Assembly: GCF_003697165.2 (NCBI RefSeq)
Contig: NZ_CP033092.2
Span: forward strand, 806,001-870,000
Length of the DNA: 64,000 nt
Reading direction: 5' to 3'
Origin: Escherichia coli DSM 30083 = JCM 1649 = ATCC 11775
GTDB lineage: Bacteria; Pseudomonadota; Gammaproteobacteria; Enterobacterales; Enterobacteriaceae
Shown: piece after piece, positions 43,349-51,979 of the stretch
Numbering within the stretch: position 1 is the stretch's first letter
Layout: each line of letters starts with the position of its first letter
Notes under the pieces: model-generated
Database searches by the model: none
Told to the model about the DNA's origin: nothing
What the model saw: the letters and a program-made list of their open reading frames with translations, nothing else
Translations under genes and position numbers: made by a program

Positions 43349-44229
43349 TTAAGTTAACGTTACCCGCTGACGTCGATATTCTCGCGGAGAGCGATAACCC
43401 AACGCACTGTGCGGATGGTTTTCATTGTAATGCTCGATCGCTACTGCAAGGTTATGCACTGCCGTTCTTACATTCGGTTTCGGCATGAACGCGATGTAGT
43501 CTTCCTTCATCGTTTTCACGAACCGTCTGCCATTCCATTACTCTGAGGACTGCTGACTGCCGTCGTGCAGGGCTCCAGATTCAGCTCTCTGGCGAACTGC
43601 CGTGTTTCATGCGCTCTGTACGCTGAACCGTTATCTGTCAGCCACTGGATGGGCTCTTCCGGCACTTTATCGCCAAAGCCTTTTTCTATCGCTCCTGACA
43701 TCACATCCTGTACTGTCGCTTTATCGTAACCTCCCGTACTGGCTGCCCAGTCGATGGCTTCACGATCACAACAGTCCAGGGCGAACGTAACCCGGACTTT
43801 TTCGCCATCATCACAACCGAACTCGAAGCCATCAGAACACCAACGCTGGTCGCTTTCCTTCACCGATATTCGGCCTTTATGTTCCCGCTGCAGCCGTGAT
43901 GGTTTGTCATGTAACAACAACAGGCTGTTTTCGCTCATTATTCGGTAAACGCGCTTTGCATTCACGAACGGCAAGCCTTCATTTCGGGACTGCCGTCTGA
44001 GTATCGCCCAGACACGGCGATACCCATATGCTGGCATATCGCCAATGATATCCAGGATGCGCGATAAGACTTCTGCATCCGCAGCCTCATCGCGTCTCTG
44101 ACGCCGTTTATCTGGCTTGTTATCAGATGCCTTCATCCGTAATGTTAGCTGCGCACGCGACACGCCCAGAACACGGCTTACCGGAGCTATTCCTTGTCCG
44201 AAGGTAACAAGGGCACATGCGCTATCCAT
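43349..44229 (-). pseudogene. IS2-group OrfB transposase, frameshifted
   Basis: The DDE transposase starts MDSACALVTFGQGIAPV at 44229 and retains CSDGFEFGCDDGEKV and WLTDNGSAYRAHET. After SNGMAD one base is missing near 43522, giving a premature TGA (43516-43518). In the corrected frame the end FVKTMKEDYIAFMPKP, then ENHPHSALGYRSPREYRR continues to the TAA at 43349-43351. The catalytic Glu lies at the break. Confidence 0.85.
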
Positions 44230-44583
44230 TTTCGCGATTGTGCGTACTCCACCGCTTCTTTGAGGATCTCAACTTCCATTGTTTTCTTGCCCAGTAAACG
44301 CTGAAGCTGATTAATCTGCTTTATCGCAGCGGCCAGTTCAGAAGCAGGAACAACGTCTTCACCGGCAGCAACAGCAGTGAGGCTTCCTTCCAGGTATTGT
44401 TTTTTCCACTTAAACAACAGGCTGGGCTGAATGCCATGCAAACGTGCCACGTGGGACACAGTCATGCCAGGCTCCATAGTCTGTTGAATAATTGCGATTT
44501 TTTTTCTGAGGTGTTTTACGTTTACGCACCTCTTTTCCTAACAAAACGCCAGCAATCTCAAAATTAGAACTAGTGTTAGACAT
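44187..44583 (-). pseudogene. IS2-group OrfA, frameshifted
   Basis: The protein starts at 44583 (MSNTSSNFEIAGVLLGKEVR). A run of eight As near 44500 holds one A too many, which shifts IAIIQQTMEPG out of frame. The rest (MTVSHVARLHGIQPSLLFKW, then SELAAAIKQINQLQRLLGKK) remains open in the second frame to the stop at 44187-44189, overlapping OrfB as usual in IS3-family elements. Confidence 0.82.
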
Positions 44584-44902
44584 ATATCCAAGCCTACCTC
44601 TTATTTTAAGATACATCTACTGTCTGGTATTTCAGGGGGCCAGTCTAGTATTTCACTGTGTTGTATTGAATCTGTATTTTCTTCGCACCTCGTTTATCTC
44701 ATCTCTATAGACAATGCCATCAGATAACTCATACCCTTCAGCACAACGCTGTGTGTCGTTAATAATCCGTCGTATCCATTCTGTTACAGCATGCCTGATA
44801 AATACCATCTGTAAGTTATTACCGTTTTAGATCTGATTATGAGCGAAAGCATTAATTCGTTCACAGAGCTTAAAACATCATTAACTTTCAGGAGTCATCA
44901 AC

Positions 44903-45469
44903 ATGCCTAAATCTTACACACCAAACTGGTTTTTTACCGCTTTACTTGACAATCACATCAATCAAATGATGGCACGCTATTCCTGCCTGCGGGCCTTACG
45001 CATGGATTTCTTCTACAGGAAAGATACGCCTGATTTCTTACAACCTGATCATCGCTGGCTTGAATTGCAGTTGCGTATGCTGCTGGAGCAGGTGGAACAA
45101 TTTGAAAATATCGTTGGCTTCTTCTGGGTGATTGAATGGACGGCTGATCATGGTTTTCATGCGCATGCGGTTTTCTGGATCGATCGTCAGAGGGTTAAAA
45201 AAATATATCCCTTTGCGGAGCGGATTACGGAATGCTGGCGGTCTATTACGCATAACAGCGGTTCGGCGCACTGCTGTACATATCAGCCGCATTATACATA
45301 CAACATCAACATTCCTGTGCGCCATAACGAGCCTGAAAGCATCGATAATATTCGCGGTGCCCTGCATTATCTGGCGAAAGAAGAGCAAAAAGACGGGCTG
45401 TGTGCCTACGGCTGCAGTGAAGTTCCTGAGCGTCCTGCAGCAGGGCGTCCACGTAAGCTTCAGAAGTGA
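44903..45469 (+). CDS. Inovirus Gp2/YfjJ-family replication-like protein, second copy
   Basis: This 188-residue protein of the YagK/YfjJ family starts MPKSYTPNWFFTALLDNHIN. An H-x-H motif is seen in DHGFHAHAVFWIDRQ (about residue 83) and a candidate Tyr motif in GALHYLAKEEQKDG (about residue 157), as in rolling-circle initiators. It lacks the Ser/Pro-rich insert of the copy at 24057. A ribosome-binding site TTTCAGGAGTC precedes the ATG. It belongs with the next two genes to a small cassette upstream of pap. Confidence 0.78.
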   Translation: MPKSYTPNWFFTALLDNHINQMMARYSCLRALRMDFFYRKDTPDFLQPDHRWLELQLRMLLEQVEQFENIVGFFWVIEWTADHGFHAHAVFWIDRQRVKKIYPFAERITECWRSITHNSGSAHCCTYQPHYTYNINIPVRHNEPESIDNIRGALHYLAKEEQKDGLCAYGCSEVPERPAAGRPRKLQK

Positions 45470-45726
45470 AGATTAAACCTTGAGTTTCCTGGCCCGGAAA
45501 TACTCCGTTAGTAAAAACTTACCGCTCTGCTTAATGATGTGAACCGAAGTCAACGGAGATCATTCATCCTGAACCTGTATCCGGTGTTCGCCTCTTGTCG
45601 GTGACCTGATCTTCCCGTTCTGTTTCGGTTCTTCACGTATTCCATCAACCCCATCCGCAAACCATAACACGTCAGCTCATTCACGGGCAGGACGCGTTGT
45701 GGGCTGCGCATAACGGAGCATATCTT
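45470..45726. other. Leader between the two Gp2-type genes
   Basis: No gene is seen. It contains AATGATGTGAA (45533-45543) and CAACGGAGAT (45551-45560), the same two blocks that precede the Gp2-type gene at 24057. Where that gene has ATG, this locus has CTG (45569-45571) and the frame stops after 11 codons, so it looks like a decayed copy of a leader and start. Confidence 0.5.
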
Positions 45727-46302
45727 ATGAATGCTATTCCTTATTTCGACGATAGCCTTGCCCCCTTCTGGCCATCTTATCAGAGCAAAGTCATCGGCGT
45801 TCTTGAGCGTGCGCTGCGTGAACAGTCCTGCTCCCGGGTACGGCGGATCCTGCTTCGTCTGCCGTGGGAACATGACAACGCCTTCAACAGCAGACAGACC
45901 TGGTTTGGTATGGATTTTATCGAAACCGTCAGTGCGCTGATGAATGCGAAACCCGGACGCGACCTTTGCTGGCTCCTGACCCGTCATCCGGAAAAGCCGG
46001 AATACCACGTGGTGTTATGCGTCAGACAAGAGTATTTCGACGGCCCTGAACTGGATCGGCTGATTCTGGATGCCTGGAGCAACGTACTGGGCTTCGCATC
46101 ACCGGGTGAAGCAGCACCGTACCAGAAGCAGATCACCCGGGATGTGGTGCTGGACAGTCGTTCACCGGACTGCGAAGACATCCTCAAAGACTTGATCTGG
46201 GCGTTCAGTGATTTCGCCCGCGATCGTCGTGGTGTGTGCGATCCGGAAGCCCGTTGCCTCGCCGGTAATCCCGGCTATCCCGGATCTGCAGGACTGTTCT
46301 GA
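45727..46302 (+). CDS. Gp2/YfjJ-family protein, third and divergent copy
   Basis: This 191-residue protein starts at the ATG at 45727 (MNAIPYFDDSLAPFWPSY); the frame extends further upstream without support. The segment LTRHPEKPEYHVVLCVRQEY matches the position of the H-x-H motif in the relatives, but only one His is kept, and no YLxK motif is seen downstream, so it is probably not a nicking enzyme. It ends in a region (CDPEARCLAGNPGYPGSAGL) with two Cys. It lies 69 bases upstream of the alpA-like gene. Confidence 0.6.
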   Translation: MNAIPYFDDSLAPFWPSYQSKVIGVLERALREQSCSRVRRILLRLPWEHDNAFNSRQTWFGMDFIETVSALMNAKPGRDLCWLLTRHPEKPEYHVVLCVRQEYFDGPELDRLILDAWSNVLGFASPGEAAPYQKQITRDVVLDSRSPDCEDILKDLIWAFSDFARDRRGVCDPEARCLAGNPGYPGSAGLF

Positions 46303-46370
46303 AAGCTCAGTTCAGCAGATTCACCCGCATTTGCCCAACCTCCATAAATCTCACAGAGGACATCCTGACT

Positions 46371-46607
46371 ATGTTGACCTCAATAACAGGCCACGACAGT
46401 GTATTGCTGCGTGCCGACGATCCCCTGATCGACATGAACTACATCACCAGTTTCACTGGCATGACAGATAAATGGTTTTACAAGCTGATCAGTGAAGGTC
46501 ATTTCCCTAAACCCATCAAACTGGGGCGCAGCAGCCGCTGGTACAAAAGTGAAGTGGAGCAGTGGATGCAGCAACGAATCGAGGAATCCCGGGGGGCAGC
46601 AGCATGA
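46371..46607 (+). CDS. AlpA-family regulator (MerR-like helix-turn-helix)
   Basis: This 78-residue protein has the AlpA domain (MNYITSFTGMTDKWFYKLIS, then EGHFPKPIKLGRSSRWYKSE). AlpA-type regulators activate excision or integrase genes of P4-like and CP4-57 elements. The first ATG (46371) is used; a shorter form from the ATG at 46434 would still contain the domain. It overlaps the next small gene by 4 bases (46604-46607). Confidence 0.85.
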   Translation: MLTSITGHDSVLLRADDPLIDMNYITSFTGMTDKWFYKLISEGHFPKPIKLGRSSRWYKSEVEQWMQQRIEESRGAAA

Positions 46608-46759
46608 AACGTGTTGTAATGCCGGTACGCTGGCAATGTGCAAAATGCCAGCGCTGGTATTGTGGAACCCGGCCCTGCCCCTGGTGCTGGCGACATTTAC
46701 GTTCATCTTCTTGCAGACATTCTCCAGTCAGCCTGCAGGTTATAGCTATTCCTGACTGA
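46604..46759 (+). CDS. 51-residue zinc-ribbon-like protein
   Basis: The ATG overlaps the stop of the alpA-like gene (ATGA), so it is translationally coupled. The 51-residue product has two Cys pairs (WQCAKCQRWYCG and RPCPWCWRH), spaced as in a zinc ribbon, and a basic tail. The function is unknown; a small nucleic-acid-binding partner of AlpA is plausible. Confidence 0.55.
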   Translation: MKRVVMPVRWQCAKCQRWYCGTRPCPWCWRHLRSSSCRHSPVSLQVIAIPD

Positions 46760-46949
46760 TTCGTCATTCTATTCTTATTGATTATAACTGGCATTACACC
46801 GGTGCCGGAGTGTTTTTCTGTAAGTCTGCGCCGGTTCAGTAAATTAGAAAAGAAACATCTGTCAACGCCAAGATTGTTAGTCGTTACGCCTTATATCACT
46901 GGCGCTGACATTTATCTGTTTCAGTGAAGCATGCCCACAGATTGAGTTA

Positions 46950-47183
46950 TTAAGTTGTGGAAGAACAACTCTGCCCCGCCTGCTTCTCTCCTTTCAGAAG
47001 CCAGTATGTTGCCATGCCCCGTCTTAATGGTGAGCGCTGAACCATACCTGCTTTTTCCAGTAATAACAGGTAATAGCGGGCCTGGTAATCCGTTACCGCC
47101 AGCGCCTCCGCAATTTCTGCCGTTTTCCCTCCATCATGCCTGTTCAGAAATTCCAGTATTTCATTCTTCATATATTCACTCAT
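46950..47183 (-). CDS. papI: PapI: pap phase-variation regulator
   Basis: PapI helps Lrp move from the promoter-proximal to the distal sites of the pap switch, turning papBA on. The 77-residue winged-helix protein starts MSEYMKNEILEFLNRHDGGK. The recognition helix lies in VTDYQARYYLLLLEKAGMV. It is transcribed divergently from papB across the 422-base switch region. Confidence 0.95.
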   Translation of the reverse strand: MSEYMKNEILEFLNRHDGGKTAEIAEALAVTDYQARYYLLLLEKAGMVQRSPLRRGMATYWLLKGEKQAGQSCSSTT

Positions 47184-47605
47184 CTCACTGTAACAAAGTT
47201 TCTTCGAATAATAAAAATCATGCTTTCTGTTATCAACGGAAAGGTATTTTTATTCTCTGTGTTTGCTGTGTTTGCTGTGTTTGCTTTATTTGTGCAATTT
47301 AGTGAATTTGCTTTTTATTTGCTTTATTTGATATGTATCACATTTTGCGTTTTATTTTTCTGTGAAAAGAAAGTCCGTAAAAATGCATTTAGACGATCTT
47401 TTATGCTGTAAATTCAATTTACTATGATGTTTTTATCTGATCGCATTCTTATTATTAGTGTTTTATTCTAGTTTAATTTTATTTTGTGGGTTAAAAGATC
47501 GTTTAAATCAATATTTACAACATAAAAAACTAAATTTAACTTATTGCGTGAAGAGTATTTCCGGGCCGGAAGCATATATCCAGGGGCCCGACAGAAGGGG
47601 GAAAC
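47184..47605. promoter_or_regulatory. pap switch: Lrp/Dam/CRP/PapB control region
   Basis: This region separates papI and papB. Dam sites GATC lie at 47395 and 47497, exactly 102 bases apart and within inverted copies of CGATCTTTTA, the two GATC boxes known to control Pap phase variation through Lrp and methylation. A further GATC lies at 47439. A CRP-like site (TTTGATATGTATCACATTTT) is at 47327-47346. Upstream of it lies a 9-base-phased TTT repeat suited to PapB (47262-47320). The papBA promoter should lie around 47500-47550. Confidence 0.88.
47256..47330 (+). repeat. 9-base-phased TTT repeats (PapB-binding type)
   Basis: TTT triplets begin at 47262, 47271, 47280, 47289, 47298 and 47307, a perfect 9-base period; the first three units are nearly identical (GTGTTTGCT). 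PapB is known to bind 9-base repeats with conserved T/A triplets upstream of papI and papB. Confidence 0.75.
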
Positions 47606-47920
47606 ATGGCGCATCATGAAGTCATCAGTCGGTCAGGAAATGCGTTTTTGCTGAATATACGCGAGAGCGTACTGTTGCCCGGCTCTATGTCTGAAATGCA
47701 TTTTTTTTTACTGATAGGTATTTCTTCTATTCACAGTGACAGGGTCATTCTGGCTATGAAGGACTATCTGGTAGGTGGGCACTCCCGTAAGGAGGTCTGC
47801 GAGAAATACCAGATGAATAATGGGTATTTCAGTACAACACTTGGGAGACTTATACGGCTGAATGCTCTTGCAGCAAGGCTTGCACCTTATTATACAGATG
47901 AGTCGTCGGCATTTGACTGA
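47606..47920 (+). CDS. papB: PapB: regulator of pap transcription
   Basis: PapB is a 104-residue DNA-binding protein that activates papI at low levels and represses its own promoter at high levels; it also affects other fimbrial switches. The N-terminus is MAHHEVISRSGNAFLLNIRE; the DNA-binding part is SRKEVCEKYQMNNGYFSTTL. The ATG at 47606 follows AAGGGGGAAAC. It is cotranscribed with papA, and mRNA processing between them is known to favour papA. Confidence 0.95.
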   Translation: MAHHEVISRSGNAFLLNIRESVLLPGSMSEMHFFLLIGISSIHSDRVILAMKDYLVGGHSRKEVCEKYQMNNGYFSTTLGRLIRLNALAARLAPYYTDESSAFD

Positions 47921-48126
47921 ATGATGGCATTCCGGAGTTATCTTACAGATAAAAAGAAGTCCTTATCAGAAAGCAGACAGGTTATATCAGTATTCTGTCG
48001 ATAAATAACCTGCCCTGAAAATACGAGAATATTATTTGTATTGATCTGGTTATTAAAGGTAATCGGGTCATTTTAAATTGCCAGATATCTCTGGTGTGTT
48101 CAGTAATGAAAAAGAGGTTGTTATTT

Positions 48127-48675
48127 ATGATTAAGTCGGTTATTGCCGGTGCGGTAGCTATGGCAGTGGTGTCTTTTGGTGTAAATGCTGCTCCAACTAT
48201 TCCACAGGGGCAGGGTAAAGTAACTTTTAACGGAACTGTTGTTGATGCTCCATGCAGCATTTCTCAGAAATCAGCTGATCAGTCTATTGATTTTGGACAG
48301 CTTTCAAAAAGCTTCCTTGAGGCAGGAGGTACATCCAAGCCAATGGATTTAGATATTGAGTTAGTAAATTGCGATATTACAGCTTTTAAACAAGGTCAAG
48401 CAGCTAAAAACGGTAAGGTTCAATTATCTTTTACTGGGCCACAAGTAACGGGGCAGGCTGAAGAATTAGCAACTAACGGCGGTACGGGCACAGCTATTGT
48501 AGTTCAGGCTGCAGGCAAAAACGTTTCTTTCGATGGGACTGCAGGTGACGCTTATCCCCTGAAAGATGGTGATAATGTTCTTCATTATACAGCTCTTGTG
48601 AAAAAAGCGAATGGCGGTACTGTTTCTGAAGGTGCTTTTTCTGCAGTTGCAACCTTTAATTTAAGTTACCAGTAA
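48127..48675 (+). CDS. papA: PapA: major pilin of P fimbriae
   Basis: PapA forms the helical rod of the pilus. The start at 48127 (MIKSVIAGAVAMAVVSFGVNA) gives the usual signal peptide; the frame extends to 48094 but that form is not used in the family. The mature protein begins APTIPQGQGKVTFNG, has the donor-strand N-terminal extension, the disulphide Cys pair (DAPCSIS, LVNCDIT) and the penultimate Tyr motif (FNLSYQ). The N-terminal 110 residues are conserved; the central part (KQGQAAKNGKVQLSFTG onward) is the variable serotype region. The gene is more AT-rich than the rest of pap. Confidence 0.95.
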   Translation: MIKSVIAGAVAMAVVSFGVNAAPTIPQGQGKVTFNGTVVDAPCSISQKSADQSIDFGQLSKSFLEAGGTSKPMDLDIELVNCDITAFKQGQAAKNGKVQLSFTGPQVTGQAEELATNGGTGTAIVVQAAGKNVSFDGTAGDAYPLKDGDNVLHYTALVKKANGGTVSEGAFSAVATFNLSYQ

Positions 48676-48689
48676 TTCATCTGATTTTT

Positions 48690-48715
48690 ACAGGGTGAGG
48701 CAAGACCCACCCTGT
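48690..48715 (+). terminator. papA-papH intercistronic hairpin
   Basis: ACAGGGTG (48690-48697) pairs with CACCCTGT (48708-48715) soon after the papA stop. A stem-loop here is known to act as a partial terminator and mRNA stabiliser, so that PapA is made in excess over PapH and the assembly proteins. Confidence 0.75.
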
Positions 48716-48737
48716 GTCTGACAACGACATTTAAGGT

Positions 48738-49325
48738 ATGAAGAATTTTTGTGTTCTGTTTGTGATGTATTTCTGGAGTACATTACTTCATGCTGTATCT
48801 TCAGAGCCATTTCCTCCGCCCGGCATGACCCTTCCTGAATACTGGGGAGAAGAACACGTATGGTGGGACGGCAGGGCTGCTTTTCATGGTGAGGTTGTCA
48901 GACCTGCCTGTACTCTGGCGATGGAAGACGCCTGGCAGATTATCGATATGGGGGAAACCCCGGTTCGGGATTTACAGAATGGTTTTTCCGGACCTGAAAG
49001 AAAATTCAGCCTCCGGCTCAGGAACTGTGAATTTAACAGTCAGGGTGGGAACCTTTTCTCTGATTCCCGGATAAGGGTGACTTTCGATGGCGTCCGGGGT
49101 GAAACGCCGGATAAGTTTAATTTATCCGGTCAGGCAAAAGGAATTAATCTGCAGATAGCTGATGCCAGGGGGAATATTGCCCGGGCAGGGAAAGTAATGC
49201 CTGCAATACCATTGACGGGTAATGAAGAAGCGCTGGATTACACCCTCAGAATTGTGAGAAACGGAAAAAAACTTGAAGCCGGAAATTATTTTGCCGTGCT
49301 GGGATTCCGGGTCGATTATGAGTGA
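48738..49325 (+). CDS. papH: PapH: pilus-rod terminator subunit
   Basis: PapH caps the growing rod and anchors it, thereby setting pilus length. It has 195 residues. The mature part (PFPPPGMTLPEYWGEEHVWW, then RPACTLAMEDAWQIIDMGE) is the well-known PapH sequence; the signal sequence (MKNFCVLFVMYFWSTLLHAV) differs from that of J96, as I recall it. The Cys pair (RPACTLA, LRNCEFN) and C-terminal FAVLGFRVDYE are present. Its groove is known to lack the site for donor-strand exchange, which ends polymerisation. Confidence 0.95.
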   Translation: MKNFCVLFVMYFWSTLLHAVSSEPFPPPGMTLPEYWGEEHVWWDGRAAFHGEVVRPACTLAMEDAWQIIDMGETPVRDLQNGFSGPERKFSLRLRNCEFNSQGGNLFSDSRIRVTFDGVRGETPDKFNLSGQAKGINLQIADARGNIARAGKVMPAIPLTGNEEALDYTLRIVRNGKKLEAGNYFAVLGFRVDYE

Positions 49326-49383
49326 GTCACTCCGGTGAGATGTCCGGTTATTTATCTTTTTTGTGAATCTGGTGATGCGTGGA

Positions 49384-51894
49384 ATGAAAGACAGAATACC
49401 TTTTGCAGTCAACAATATTACCTGTGTGATATTGTTGTCTCTGTTTTGTAACGCAGCCAGTGCCGTTGAGTTTAATACAGATGTACTTGACGCAGCGGAC
49501 AAGAAAAATATTGACTTCACCCGTTTTTCAGAAGCCGGCTATGTTCTGCCGGGGCAATATCTTCTGGATGTGATTGTTAACGGGCAAAGTATTTCTCCCG
49601 CATCGTTACAGATTTCATTTGTTGAACCTGCGTTGTCAGGAGATAAGGCAGAAAAAAAATTGCCGCAGGCCTGTCTGACATCAGATATGGTCAGACTGAT
49701 GGGGTTAACAGCAGAATCTCTGGATAAAGTTGTTTACTGGCATGATGGTCAGTGTGCGGATTTTCATGGGTTGCCGGGAGTGGATATTCGTCCTGATACC
49801 GGAGCGGGCGTATTACGCATCAATATGCCGCAGGCCTGGCTTGAGTATTCTGATGCCACCTGGCTGCCTCCCTCACGCTGGGACGACGGCATTCCCGGAC
49901 TGATGCTGGATTATAACCTCAACGGGACGGTTTCCCGTAATTATCAGGGAGGAGACTCTCATCAGTTCAGTTATAACGGGACTGTGGGGGGGAATCTGGG
50001 GCCCTGGCGCCTGCGGGCTGACTATCAGGGAAGCCAGGAGCAGAGCCGCTACAACGGGGAAAAAACGACAAACAGAAATTTCACATGGAGTCGCTTTTAT
50101 CTGTTCCGTGCCATTCCACGATGGCGGGCAAACCTGACGCTGGGCGAGAATAATATCAACTCAGATATATTCCGGTCATGGAGTTATACGGGAGCCAGCC
50201 TGGAAAGCGATGACCGGATGCTGCCGCCCAGACTGCGAGGCTATGCACCGCAGATTACCGGGATTGCGGAGACTAATGCCCGTGTTGTGGTGTCGCAGCA
50301 GGGACGGGTGCTGTACGACTCGATGGTCCCCGCAGGGCCATTCAGTATTCAGGACCTGGACAGTTCAGTTCGCGGACGTCTTGATGTTGAGGTTATTGAA
50401 CAGAATGGACGGAAGAAAACCTTTCAGGTCGATACAGCCTCGGTTCCTTATCTGACGCGTCCGGGACAGGTCCGGTATAAACTTGTCTCCGGTCGTTCCC
50501 GTGGATACGGGCATGAGACCGAAGGGCCTGTATTTGCGACCGGAGAGGCATCCTGGGGGCTCAGTAACCAGTGGTCGCTGTATGGCGGGGCTGTGCTTGC
50601 CGGTGATTATAATGCACTGGCAGCCGGTGCCGGCTGGGACCTGGGTGTGCCGGGGACCCTTTCCGCTGATATCACGCAGTCAGTAGCCCGTATTGAGGGA
50701 GAGAGAACGTTTCAGGGAAAATCCTGGCGTCTGAGCTACTCCAAACGGTTTGATAATGCGGATGCCGACATTACGTTCGCCGGGTATCGTTTCTCAGAGC
50801 GAAACTATATGACCATGGAGCAGTACCTGAACGCCCGCTACCGTAATGATTACAGCAGTCGGGAAAAAGAGATGTATACCGTTACGCTGAATAAAAACGT
50901 GGCGGACTGGAACACCTCTTTTAACCTGCAGTACAGCCGTCAGACATACTGGGACATACGGAAAACGGACTATTATACGGTGAGCGTCAACCGCTACTTT
51001 AATGTTTTCGGACTGCAGGGTGTGGCGGTTGGATTGGCAGCCTCAAGGTCTAAATATCTGGGGCGTGATAACGATTCTGCTTACCTGCGTATATCCGTGC
51101 CGCTGGGGACGGGGACAGCGAGCTACAGTGGCAGTATGAGTAATGACCGTTATGTGAATATGGCCGGCTACACTGACACGTTCAATGACGGTCTGGACAG
51201 CTACAGCCTGAACGCCGGCCTTAACAGTGGCGGTGGACTGACATCGCAACGTCAGATTAATGCCTATTACAGTCATCGTAGTCCGCTGGCAAATTTGTCC
51301 GCGAATATTGCATCCCTGCAGAAAGGATATACGTCTTTCGGCGTCAGTGCTTCCGGTGGGGCAACAATTACCGGAAAAGGTGCGGCGTTACATGCAGGGG
51401 GAATGTCCGGTGGAACACGTCTTCTTGTTGACACGGATGGTGTGGGAGGTGTACCGGTTGATGGCGGGCAGGTGGTGACAAATCGCTGGGGAACGGGCGT
51501 GGTGACTGACATCAGCAGTTATTACCGGAATACAACCTCTGTTGACCTGAAGCGCTTACCGGATGATGTGGAAGCAACCCGTTCTGTTGTGGAATCGGCG
51601 CTGACAGAAGGTGCCATTGGTTACCGGAAATTCAGCGTGCTTAAAGGGAAACGTCTGTTTGCAATACTGCGTCTTGCTGATGGCTCTCAGCCCCCGTTTG
51701 GTGCCAGTGTAACCAGTGAAAAAGGCCGGGAACTGGGCATGGTGGCCGACGAAGGCCTTGCCTGGCTGAGTGGCGTGACGCCGGGGGAAACCCTGTCGGT
51801 AAACTGGGATGGAAAAATACAGTGTCAGGTAAATGTACCGGAGACAGCAATATCTGACCAGCAGTTATTGCTTCCCTGTACGCCTCAGAAATAA
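49384..51894 (+). CDS. papC: PapC: outer-membrane usher
   Basis: PapC is the usher that receives chaperone-subunit complexes and threads the pilus through a 24-strand barrel. The start at 49384 (MKDRIPFAVNNITCVILLS) gives the usual 836 residues; the ATG at 49363 gives 7 more. In order: signal peptide, N-terminal targeting domain (VEFNTDVLDAADKKNIDFTR), barrel, plug domain (about 255-335, near RVVVSQQGRVLYDSMVPAGP), and two C-terminal domains with Cys (GKIQCQVNVPE, LLLPCTPQK). Confidence 0.96.
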   Translation: MKDRIPFAVNNITCVILLSLFCNAASAVEFNTDVLDAADKKNIDFTRFSEAGYVLPGQYLLDVIVNGQSISPASLQISFVEPALSGDKAEKKLPQACLTSDMVRLMGLTAESLDKVVYWHDGQCADFHGLPGVDIRPDTGAGVLRINMPQAWLEYSDATWLPPSRWDDGIPGLMLDYNLNGTVSRNYQGGDSHQFSYNGTVGGNLGPWRLRADYQGSQEQSRYNGEKTTNRNFTWSRFYLFRAIPRWRANLTLGENNINSDIFRSWSYTGASLESDDRMLPPRLRGYAPQITGIAETNARVVVSQQGRVLYDSMVPAGPFSIQDLDSSVRGRLDVEVIEQNGRKKTFQVDTASVPYLTRPGQVRYKLVSGRSRGYGHETEGPVFATGEASWGLSNQWSLYGGAVLAGDYNALAAGAGWDLGVPGTLSADITQSVARIEGERTFQGKSWRLSYSKRFDNADADITFAGYRFSERNYMTMEQYLNARYRNDYSSREKEMYTVTLNKNVADWNTSFNLQYSRQTYWDIRKTDYYTVSVNRYFNVFGLQGVAVGLAASRSKYLGRDNDSAYLRISVPLGTGTASYSGSMSNDRYVNMAGYTDTFNDGLDSYSLNAGLNSGGGLTSQRQINAYYSHRSPLANLSANIASLQKGYTSFGVSASGGATITGKGAALHAGGMSGGTRLLVDTDGVGGVPVDGGQVVTNRWGTGVVTDISSYYRNTTSVDLKRLPDDVEATRSVVESALTEGAIGYRKFSVLKGKRLFAILRLADGSQPPFGASVTSEKGRELGMVADEGLAWLSGVTPGETLSVNWDGKIQCQVNVPETAISDQQLLLPCTPQK

Positions 51895-51979
51895 ATGAAA
51901 GTCCGGAATATTAACGGCTGATGAATGCGGTTATGCCATTTTCCGGACCAGGTGAAATTACAGAATGTGGAAATTAAGT

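Larger units (their letters stand above)
43312..44647 (-). mobile_element. IS2-group insertion sequence (IS3 family), decayed
   Basis: The element is about 1.33 kb. The terminal repeats are TGAGCCACCCCTTGAAATGC at the left and, read inwards, TAGACTGGCCCCCTGAAAT at the right; the inner ends share CCAGACAGTRGATGTATCTTAA. The right end matches IS2 itself. Both reading frames are disrupted, so it should be immobile. I find no clear 5-base target duplication. Confidence 0.82.

Noticed and set aside
47256..47330. CRISPR-like repeat
   Set aside because: The units are 9 bases, contiguous and without spacers; they fit PapB binding. I found no CRISPR array elsewhere in the window.
47136..47411. 91-codon hydrophobic frame on the + strand across the pap switch
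   Set aside because: It is produced by the 9-base TTT repeats and other AT-rich regulatory sequence between papI and papB; no ribosome-binding site and no family resemblance.
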